A model generated the notes under the pieces. The model searched no databases, was not told where the DNA came from, and saw nothing but the letters and a program-made list of their open reading frames with translations. Below are positions 1-4,475 of a stretch of DNA of 5,171 bases, piece by piece. Numbering within the stretch: position 1 is the first letter of the stretch; the number at the start of each line of letters is the position of its first letter. The DNA is from Acidimicrobiaceae bacterium (lineage in GTDB: Bacteria > Actinomycetota > Acidimicrobiia > Acidimicrobiales > Palsa-688): contig PMHU01000335.1 in the NCBI GenBank assembly GCA_003156795.1, forward strand, positions 9,483 to 14,653, in the 5' to 3' direction. The position numbers were made by a program, and so were the translations under genes.

Positions 1-2072
1 TGGTCGAGGGATCCGCCTTCCTGATCTCTTCACCCGGCGGTGAGGTAGCCCCCGAATCAGCGGAGGGATTCTTCTTCCGGGACACCCGCTTCCTGTCCTT
101 GTGGGCCCTCCGCATCAACGGCGACATCCCCCAGACGCTGGCCCGATCCACGCCCGATCCCTATTCGGCGACGTTCGTTTCGCGGGCCCGCCCTCATTTA
201 GGTAGAGCCGACTCGAACATCATGATCGAGCGCCGCCGGTATGTGGGGCGGGGCATGCGAGAGGACCTGGTGGTTCGCAACTTCGGGGAGGAGCCCGCCT
301 ACTGCGGGGTCGAGTTCAGATTCGGTGCTGACTTCGCCGACCTGTTCGCCGTCAAGGAAGGCCGGGTGTCGTCGGAGACCGACGAGCAGGTCGAGCACCT
401 AGACGGGTCGATCGTATTCCGGCACAAGAACGGGACCCACCGCCGGAGCCTCCGCGTTTCTTTCTCGGAGTCGGCCGTCCTCGACGGCCCGATCGCCCGG
501 TGGGAAGTGATCATCGCCTCAAAGGGGACTTGGACGCTCTGCCAACAATTCTCGTGTGGCATCGACGGAGCCGAGATCGAACCGAGGTGGCTTTGCGGTC
601 AGCCCGTGGGGCGGGCCAAGCCGGCCGAGCGGATGGCCGCCTGGCGACGCAACGTTCCGATTCTCGACACCGATCACGATGGCCTCCGGTCGGTCGTGGC
701 GAGAAGCGCCGAGGATCTCGGCGCCCTTCGCATTTTCGACCCCGACTACCCGGAGAGGACAGTCGTGGCGGCTGGAGCTCCGTGGTTTATGACCCTGTTC
801 GGCCGGGACTCTCTCATAAGCGCATGGATGGCCCTCATCGTCGACCCCGAACTGGCCCTGGGAACCCTGCAGACCCTCGCCAGGTTCCAAGGGACCGACG
901 TGCGTCCCTACAACGAGGAGGAACCGGGTCGGATCCTCCACGAAATGCGCTTCGGGGAGGCCTCGTCGCTGTCCCTCGGCGGTGGGACCACCTACTACGG
1001 GACGGCCGACGCCACGCCGTTATTCGTGATGCTGCTCGGCGAGCTGCGTAGGTGGGGTCTGGCCCGCGAGGCCGTCGACGAGCTCCTACCGCACGCCGAC
1101 CGGGCCCTCGAGTGGATCGAGAAGTTCGGTGACCGCGACGGCGACGGCTACGTCGAGTATCAGCGGACGTCGGACCGCGGCCTGCGCAACCAAGGCTGGA
1201 AGGACTCCATGGACGCGGTGCGGTTCGCTGACGGCCGCCTGGCCGATGCGCCGATCGCGCTGGCCGAAGTGCAGGGCTACACCTACGGGGCGTATCTGGC
1301 CCGGGCCTTCTTTGCAGCCGAGCACGGCGACACCGCCCTGTCCACCGAACTACGCGGGCGCGCCGCCGAGCTGAAGGCCAACTTCAACCGGGACTTCTGG
1401 CTCGAGGACCGGGGCTGGCTGGCCATGGGCCTCGACCGCGACAAGAAGCCGATCGACGCGCTGACATCCAACATGGGCCATTGTCTCTGGACGGGAATCC
1501 TGGATGCCGACAAGGCAGACCAGGTGGCCCGCAAGCTGGTCGGCCCTGACCTCTTCAGCGGCTGGGGGGTACGCACGTTGGCGGCGTCCATGGTCGGCTA
1601 CAACCCGATCAGCTATCACTGCGGCTCGGTATGGCCGCATGACAACGCCATCGTGGCCGCCGGTCTGATGCGCTATGGCTACGTCCGGGAGGCTCAGCGG
1701 GTGGTTATGGCCGTCATCGACGCCGCCGTGGCCCAGAGCGGCCGCTTGCCTGAGCTGTACAGCGGGCTCGAGCGCATGGAGCTTCCGCTGGTCGTCTCCT
1801 ACCCGACGTCCTGCTCCCCCCAAGCGTGGGCGGCCGCCTCGCCGCTGCTCATGCTGCGCACCCTCCTCCGACTGGACCCGTGGGTGCCGCGGGGCAAGGT
1901 GTGGCTCCACCCAGCCTTGCCCGAACAGATCCACCACTTGCACGTCGGGCGCATTCCCTTGGCCGGGGCCCGGGTGTCGGTCACCGTCGACGGCGACTCG
2001 GTCTCGGTTGAAGGGCTACCTGACGATCTCGAGCTCGTCGACGCCCCCCGTCACCCTCTCACCGGTTCCTGA
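1..2072 (+). CDS. Glycogen debranching enzyme-type glucosidase (amylo-alpha-1,6-glucosidase family), 5' partial
   Basis: The frame is open from the left edge (first full codon at base 3) to TGA 2070-2072, about 689 residues. It reads VEGSAFLIS...GFFFRDTRFLS, the usual start of the bacterial GDE N-terminal beta-sandwich domain, so the TTG at 99 is internal and probably only a short N-terminus is missing. The beta-rich N-domain spans roughly residues 1-200. An (alpha/alpha)6-barrel catalytic domain follows, marked by GAPWFMTLFGRDSL (774-815), an EF-hand-like DRDGDGYVEY (from 1131), GWKDS (Asp codon 1203), CGSVWPHDN (from 1620) and LPELY (Glu codon 1752). By analogy with eukaryotic GDE glucosidase domains, that Asp and Glu are the likely catalytic acids. 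No GH13 glucanotransferase domain is present. The family hydrolyses alpha-1,6 branch stubs of glycogen-like glucans in the cytoplasm; no signal peptide can be judged because the start is missing. The exact substrate could instead be another alpha-glucoside. Confidence 0.9.
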   Translation, partial: VEGSAFLISSPGGEVAPESAEGFFFRDTRFLSLWALRINGDIPQTLARSTPDPYSATFVSRARPHLGRADSNIMIERRRYVGRGMREDLVVRNFGEEPAYCGVEFRFGADFADLFAVKEGRVSSETDEQVEHLDGSIVFRHKNGTHRRSLRVSFSESAVLDGPIARWEVIIASKGTWTLCQQFSCGIDGAEIEPRWLCGQPVGRAKPAERMAAWRRNVPILDTDHDGLRSVVARSAEDLGALRIFDPDYPERTVVAAGAPWFMTLFGRDSLISAWMALIVDPELALGTLQTLARFQGTDVRPYNEEEPGRILHEMRFGEASSLSLGGGTTYYGTADATPLFVMLLGELRRWGLAREAVDELLPHADRALEWIEKFGDRDGDGYVEYQRTSDRGLRNQGWKDSMDAVRFADGRLADAPIALAEVQGYTYGAYLARAFFAAEHGDTALSTELRGRAAELKANFNRDFWLEDRGWLAMGLDRDKKPIDALTSNMGHCLWTGILDADKADQVARKLVGPDLFSGWGVRTLAASMVGYNPISYHCGSVWPHDNAIVAAGLMRYGYVREAQRVVMAVIDAAVAQSGRLPELYSGLERMELPLVVSYPTSCSPQAWAAASPLLMLRTLLRLDPWVPRGKVWLHPALPEQIHHLHVGRIPLAGARVSVTVDGDSVSVEGLPDDLELVDAPRHPLTGS

Positions 2073-2073
2073 A

Positions 2074-2106
2074 CCCCCCGTGCCCGCGGGGCGGGGGCGC
2101 GATTTT
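2074..2106 (+). terminator. Terminator-like hairpin after the debranching enzyme gene
   Basis: Two bases after the stop, a C-run at 2075-2079 pairs with the G-run at 2093-2097. The stem continues with G2080-C2092, a wobble, and C83-84 with G89-90 around a CGCG loop. A T4 run (2103-2106) follows five bases later. The stem is strong but the T-tract is short and offset, so this is a weak intrinsic-terminator call. The stem overlaps the left arm of the larger inverted repeat at 2095-2172, so the two structures compete. Confidence 0.4.
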
Positions 2107-2172
2107 GAACATTCGGAAGCAATTCCCTGACGATTCGTGGCGGATTGCTTCCGAGAGTCGAAAGTCGCGCCC
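2095..2172. repeat. 29-bp imperfect inverted repeat with 20-nt spacer
   Basis: The left arm 2095-2123 and right arm 2144-2172 are reverse complements at 24 of 29 positions without gaps. The inner 11 bp (2113-2123 / 2144-2154) and the outer 8 bp (2095-2102 / 2165-2172) are perfect. Two of the five mismatches would be G:U pairs in RNA, and two further pairs (one G:U) extend the stem into the spacer. It lies between convergent genes, so it may fold as a long bidirectional terminator hairpin. Alternatively it is a remnant of a miniature mobile element. No target-site duplication is visible at the ends. Confidence 0.75.
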
Positions 2173-2200
2173 AGAGTTGATCCAACCAGAGTTGATCCGA
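2171..2200. repeat. Tandem duplication, 15 bp x 2
   Basis: CCAGAGTTGATCCAA (2171-2185) is followed directly by CCAGAGTTGATCCGA (2186-2200), identical at 14 of 15 positions. It starts at the last two bases of the right arm of the inverted repeat. It lies in non-coding DNA between the convergent genes and has no evident coding role. Confidence 0.88.
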
Positions 2201-2202
2201 AC

Positions 2203-2244
2203 GGAGGCCCTGGCGCCTCCCCCGGGCCCCGGCGCGTTCCCGGG
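2203..2244 (-). terminator. GC hairpins downstream of the MBL hydrolase gene (weak terminator candidate)
   Basis: GGAGGC (2203-2208) pairs perfectly with GCCTCC (2215-2220) around a 6-nt loop. Just beyond, two CCCGGG palindromes (2221-2226 and 2239-2244) can pair with each other. They lie 19-60 bp beyond the stop of the minus-strand gene at 2263. Neither strand has a T-tract, so termination is inferred only from position and stem strength. Confidence 0.25.
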
Positions 2245-2262
2245 ACCGGCCCTGGCCCGCGA

Positions 2263-2865
2263 CTACCAGCCGCGGTCGACCCACTCCTGGAGGTGGGGTC
2301 GCTCGGCCTCGATGCTGGTGTCGTCGCCGTGGCCGGGCAGTACGACGGTCTCAGGAGCAAGGGCGGCGAAGAGCCGGTCCTCTATCGACTGGATGATCGT
2401 CGGGAAGTCGCCTCCCGGGAACTTGGTCGCCCCCGGACCCCCGGGGAAGAGGGTGTCGCCGCTGAACAGGACCGGCGAGCCCTCCACCCGAAAACACATC
2501 GAACCCGGGGTGTGGCCAGGGGTGGCGATGCTGTGGAGTCGCAGTCGACCGACTTCGATGACGCCTTCGTCCTCGAGGACGAAGTCGTATGAAGGCAGCA
2601 TGGCGGCATCGGCCGCCGTCACTCCCACGTTGTAACCCGCGTCGCGTACAGCGGGCACGGCTTGGATATGGTCCCAGTGGCCGTGGGTTTCCAGCACCTG
2701 GCGCACGTTGAGTCGCTGGCAGAGCTCGAGCAGCTTCTCGTGCTCGTTGGCCGCGTCCAGAAGGACCGCCTCGCCCGTCTCTTTGCATCTGAGCACGTAA
2801 ACGTTGTTGTCAACCGGGCCAACGACGAGGCGGTGGATCTCGGCTTGGGTGTCCTCGTAGTGCAT
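2263..2865 (-). CDS. MBL-fold metallohydrolase (glyoxalase II-like)
   Basis: This 200-residue protein starts at ATG 2865-2863 and ends at the stop 2265-2263. It is a compact, single-domain metallo-beta-lactamase fold protein. The binuclear metal site is complete: THGHWDH gives H61, H63, D65 and H66, PGHTPGS gives H118, SGDTLF gives D137, and LPGHG gives H179. The N-terminal strand pattern (VDNNVYVLRC, then GEAVLLDAA) is typical of glyoxalase II-like hydrolases, which cleave thioesters such as S-lactoylglutathione or related adducts. The true substrate cannot be told, and an actinobacterium would more likely use a mycothiol or other thioester. It lacks the C-terminal helical extension of classical GloB, so the length suggests the generic short YcbL-like group. 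No signal peptide or membrane segment is visible, so it is presumably cytosolic. The RBS before ATG is weak. The gene is divergent from the acyl-CoA dehydrogenase gene. Confidence 0.92.
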   Translation of the reverse strand: MHYEDTQAEIHRLVVGPVDNNVYVLRCKETGEAVLLDAANEHEKLLELCQRLNVRQVLETHGHWDHIQAVPAVRDAGYNVGVTAADAAMLPSYDFVLEDEGVIEVGRLRLHSIATPGHTPGSMCFRVEGSPVLFSGDTLFPGGPGATKFPGGDFPTIIQSIEDRLFAALAPETVVLPGHGDDTSIEAERPHLQEWVDRGW

Positions 2866-2942
2866 TGCCCGCAGCCTATGGGCTAGAAAGACAGTCCTAC
2901 GACCCGGTGTTTTAGATCCAATGTGCCCGAGGGGGACAAAGC
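2866..2942. promoter_or_regulatory. Divergent intergenic spacer with RBS and weak promoter candidate
   Basis: These 77 bp separate two divergent starts and must carry control signals for both. A clear Shine-Dalgarno, GAGGGGGA (2929-2936), lies 6 nt before the GTG at 2943 and supports that start. A poor sigma-70-like pair can be drawn for the plus strand, AAGACA (2888-2893) and TTAGAT (2912-2917) with an 18-bp spacer, but the matches are low. No convincing promoter was seen for the minus-strand gene. Confidence 0.45.
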
Positions 2943-4058
2943 GTGAATTTCGCGTTCAGTGAAGAGCAGGAAGAGCTCCGCAAGGCGGTCCGTCGCTTTC
3001 TCGAGGACAAGTCCCCCGAGACGGAAGTCCGCCGCCTGATGGATACGACCGATGGATACGACCCGGCCGTGTGGAGTCAGATGGCCGAGCAGCTCGGGCT
3101 TCAAGGGCTGGCCATCCCCGAGGAGTTCGGTGGTTCGGGCTTCACCTACGTCGAGCTGATTGTCGTACTCGAGGAGATGGGTCGAGCCCTTCTGTGCGCC
3201 CCCTATTTCTCTAGCGTGGCCCTGGCCGCCAACCTGTTGCTGGTGTCGGGTGATGACGGCGCCAAGAAGGACTACCTCCCCGGTATCGCGAGCGGGACCA
3301 CTATCGCCGCCGTGGCCCTCGCCGAACCGTCGGGGCGTTGGGACGAGGAGGGCGTGACCCTCCCAGCCACTCGATCTGGCGACGCTTGGACCCTCACGGG
3401 CGAGAAGCTGTACGTGCTCGACGGCCACACCGCAGATCTGATCCTGGTCGCGGCCCGCACCCCGGCTGGCGTCTCGGTGTTCGCGGTCGACAAGGGCGCG
3501 GCCGGCCTGTCGGCCACGGCTCTTTCGACCATGGACCAGACCCGCAAGCAAGCCCGCCTGACCTTCGAGTCGACCCCGGCCCGCCTGGTCGGCACCGACG
3601 GCGCCGGTTGGGCATCGGTGTCAAAGATGCTGGACCTGGCGGCGGTGGCCCTCGCGGCCGAGCAGGTCGGTGGGGCCCAGAAAGTGCTGGAGATGGCGGT
3701 CGAGTACGCCAAGGTCCGGGTCCAGTTCGGGCGGCCGATAGGCAGCTTCCAGGCCATCAAGCACAAGTGCGCCGACATGCTGCTCGAAGTCGAGTCGGCC
3801 AAGTCCGCCGCGTACTACGCCGGGTGGGCCGCCGCGGAGGACAACGACGAGCTACCGGTCGTGGCCAGTCTGGCCAAGTCGTACTGCTCGGAGGCTTACT
3901 TCCACGCCACCGCGGAAAACATCCAGATCCACGGCGGGATCGGGTTTACGTGGGAGCACCCGGCGCACCTTTACTTCAAGCGGGCCAAGAGCTCCGAGCT
4001 CCTTTTCGGCGACCCGACGTACCACCGCGAGTTGCTGGCACAGCGCATCGGCATCTGA
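2943..4058 (+). CDS. Acyl-CoA dehydrogenase family protein lacking the usual catalytic Glu
   Basis: The protein has 371 residues, with GTG at 2943 preceded by a good Shine-Dalgarno and TGA at 4056-4058. The N-terminal helical domain is about residues 1-120 (EEQEELRKAVRRFLE, then LAIPEEFGGSGFTYVEL). The central beta domain is about 121-225, with a reduced LAEPSG in place of the common TEPxAGSD. The C-terminal FAD helical domain holds VRVQFGRPIGSFQAIKH (258-274) and IQIHGGIGFTWEHP (327-340). The family oxidises acyl-CoA to enoyl-CoA with FAD, passing electrons to ETF. The position matching MCAD Glu376 (the YEGT motif) reads LFGD, with Phe355, and the isovaleryl-CoA dehydrogenase-type helix position is Ala (233/234). 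Such subunits occur in actinobacterial alpha2beta2 enzymes of the FadE28-FadE29 or FadE26-FadE27 type, where the partner supplies the base. No partner gene is adjacent here. The fold assignment is secure; the substrate is unknown. Confidence 0.9.
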   Translation: MNFAFSEEQEELRKAVRRFLEDKSPETEVRRLMDTTDGYDPAVWSQMAEQLGLQGLAIPEEFGGSGFTYVELIVVLEEMGRALLCAPYFSSVALAANLLLVSGDDGAKKDYLPGIASGTTIAAVALAEPSGRWDEEGVTLPATRSGDAWTLTGEKLYVLDGHTADLILVAARTPAGVSVFAVDKGAAGLSATALSTMDQTRKQARLTFESTPARLVGTDGAGWASVSKMLDLAAVALAAEQVGGAQKVLEMAVEYAKVRVQFGRPIGSFQAIKHKCADMLLEVESAKSAAYYAGWAAAEDNDELPVVASLAKSYCSEAYFHATAENIQIHGGIGFTWEHPAHLYFKRAKSSELLFGDPTYHRELLAQRIGI

Positions 4059-4110
4059 GGGGCGGGCCCAGGACCCGACGGGTCATGAGGCCGCCACCCG
4101 GGCCCCTTTT
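4059..4110 (+). terminator. Terminator-like hairpin after the acyl-CoA dehydrogenase gene
   Basis: GGGGC (4059-4063) pairs with GCCCC (4102-4106), and after a 2-nt bulge GGG (4064-4066) pairs with CCC (4097-4099). A nested GACCC-GAC-GGGTC hairpin (4072-4084) lies in the loop. T4 (4107-4110) follows the stem directly. The long loop and short T-tract keep this moderate. An alternative 5-bp stem, 4101-4105 with 4112-4116, shares the 3' arm. Confidence 0.45.
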
Positions 4111-4225
4111 CGGGCCGCGTCGTGCTGTCCGCGACGCGTTGTACATCGCCTTAGCCCCGCCCGAGTCCTGCGGCGCGCCGCGATAAGCGGCATTTGCCGA
4201 TAAATGCTTGGCCTAGGACCCGACG
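4065..4225. repeat. Pair of 16-bp near-identical direct repeats
   Basis: GGCCCAGGACCCGACG (4065-4080) and GGCCTAGGACCCGACG (4210-4225) differ at one base. The first copy lies in the hairpin after the dehydrogenase gene. The second overlaps the candidate -35 box and spacer of the promoter at 4208-4236. They may be duplicated protein-binding sites or traces of a local duplication. The DNA between them (4081-4209) holds no gene that I can support. Confidence 0.7.
4190..4207. promoter_or_regulatory. Palindromic operator-like site upstream of candidate promoter
   Basis: GCATTT (4190-4195) and AAATGC (4202-4207) form a perfect 6-bp inverted repeat with a 6-bp centre (GCCGAT), and the right half abuts the candidate -35 box. 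CGATAA also occurs twice here (4181-4186 and 4199-4204). The geometry fits a dimeric regulator, but no regulator family can be named. Confidence 0.35.
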
Positions 4226-4236
4226 ATCGATAGCAT
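4208..4236 (+). promoter_or_regulatory. Candidate sigma-70-type promoter for the structured leader
   Basis: TTGGCC (4208-4213) and TAGCAT (4231-4236) each match 4 of 6 consensus bases and are exactly 17 bp apart. The -10 fits the TANNNT pattern common in Actinomycetota. Transcription would begin near 4243, a few bases before the extended Shine-Dalgarno, so the RNA would start at the edge of the structured element. That agreement supports the call; without it the match would be unremarkable. Confidence 0.45.
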
Positions 4237-4266
4237 CGGTGTCACCGAGGAAAGGAGGTGGTCCAG

Positions 4267-4311
4267 CTGAGTAGCAAACGTTCTGGGACCTCGGAGGTGG
4301 CTGGTCGCTAG
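4267..4311 (+). CDS. Possible 14-codon leader peptide (mini-ORF)
   Basis: CTG at 4267 lies 8 nt after AGGAGG (4253-4258), ideal Shine-Dalgarno spacing, and opens a reading frame of 14 codons ending at TAG 4309-4311. The peptide would be MSSKRSGTSEVAGR, small, basic at its centre and without a membrane segment. The start codon sits at the 3' end of the sequestering stem, and the stop codon is exactly the loop of the GGTCGC/GCGACC hairpin. A ribosome completing this ORF would therefore open both structures. An in-frame GTG at 4258 is a poorer start because it overlaps the Shine-Dalgarno. A CTG start is rare and the ORF is too short for coding statistics. The call rests on RBS strength and the fit with RNA structure. 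Confidence 0.4.
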   Translation: MSSKRSGTSEVAGR

Positions 4312-4394
4312 GCGACCGCTGGACCACCTGGTAATCCAAGCCAGTTACCCGGGGACACGCCGGCCGGGATTCTGGTCCCACCCGGTAGCAAACG
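4271..4394 (+). repeat. 10-bp direct repeat within the leader
   Basis: GTAGCAAACG occurs at 4271-4280, inside the mini-ORF, and again at 4385-4394, about 114 nt later. Both copies lie in low-GC stretches between stems and would be largely unpaired in the structures described. They could be a repeated protein- or RNA-binding site. A chance 10-mer match in a 230-nt region is unlikely but possible. Confidence 0.6.
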
Positions 4395-4430
4395 GAATGC
4401 CCCGTCTATCCAGCATCATTTAGGTGTATC

Positions 4431-4456
4431 GGGGGGTCGCCCGAGGGCGGCCCCCC
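4431..4456 (+). promoter_or_regulatory. Strong G/C hairpin just upstream of the hydrolase start
   Basis: Bases 4431-4441 pair with 4446-4456 over 11 bp (one U:G), closed by a CGAG tetraloop. Its 3' arm ends 7 nt before the purine-rich GAGAG (4464-4468) that precedes GTG 4476. There is no T-tract, so it is not a standard intrinsic terminator. An alternative pairing of CCCCG (4400-4404) with CGGGG (4430-4434) would disrupt its base. A role in attenuation, or in keeping the RBS accessible, is possible. Confidence 0.6.
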
Positions 4457-4475
4457 GGTGCGCGAGAGTGGACCG

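Larger units (their letters stand above)
4243..4475 (+). ncRNA. Structured leader RNA with sequestered extended Shine-Dalgarno
   Basis: The gap before the hydrolase gene is dense with pairing. Bases 4250-4267 (GAAAGGAGGTGGTCCAGC) complement the conserved 16S rRNA 3' end over 18 nt, with one G:U. Bases 4256-4267 pair perfectly with 4318-4329 (GCTGGACCACCT). Inside that loop, GGTCGC (4303-4308) pairs with GCGACC (4312-4317) around a TAG triloop, stacked directly against the long stem. GGAGGTGG recurs at 4293-4300 and can compete for CCACCT through a 6-bp stem. Further possible stems are GGTAA/TTACC (4330-4334 / 4345-4349) and GGGAC/GTCCC (4352-4356 / 4375-4379). Start and end are inferred from the promoter and the next gene. 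It may be a cis leader for the hydrolase or an independent small RNA. I cannot place it in a known riboswitch class. Confidence 0.55.

Noticed and set aside
99..2072. Start of the debranching enzyme gene at TTG 99
   Set aside because: The same frame is open to the left edge and encodes recognisable family N-terminal sequence (FFFRDTRFLS) before base 99, so the true start is off the window.
2171..2200. CRISPR array
   Set aside because: Only two directly adjacent 15-bp units without spacers and no cas genes.
2105..2635. Plus-strand open frame across the convergent gap
   Set aside because: Mostly antisense to the MBL hydrolase, with composition typical of a shadow. Its first part reads through the inverted repeat.
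2883..3551. 222-residue minus-strand open frame opposite the acyl-CoA dehydrogenase gene
   Set aside because: No recognisable domain, and the plus-strand frame is a clear family member with an RBS, so this is an antisense shadow.
3338..4186. 282-residue plus-strand open frame overlapping the dehydrogenase and the following gap
   Set aside because: It is out of frame with the dehydrogenase and Arg/Gly/Pro-rich without motifs, a frame shadow that happens to run past the real stop.
4250..4329. Fragment of a 16S rRNA gene
   Set aside because: Resemblance is limited to the terminal 12-18 nt in both orientations. The flanking bases do not match 16S rRNA, and the two arms form a hairpin, so mimicry fits better than an rRNA remnant.
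4330..4395. tRNA-like or attachment-site-like fold
   Set aside because: No T-arm consensus, anticodon stem or cloverleaf length could be fitted, and no integrase gene is in view.
4243..4475. Known riboswitch class (cobalamin, TPP, c-di-GMP, ydaO, glycine, SAM)
   Set aside because: By eye none of the conserved core motifs of these classes could be placed. A covariance-model search would settle it.
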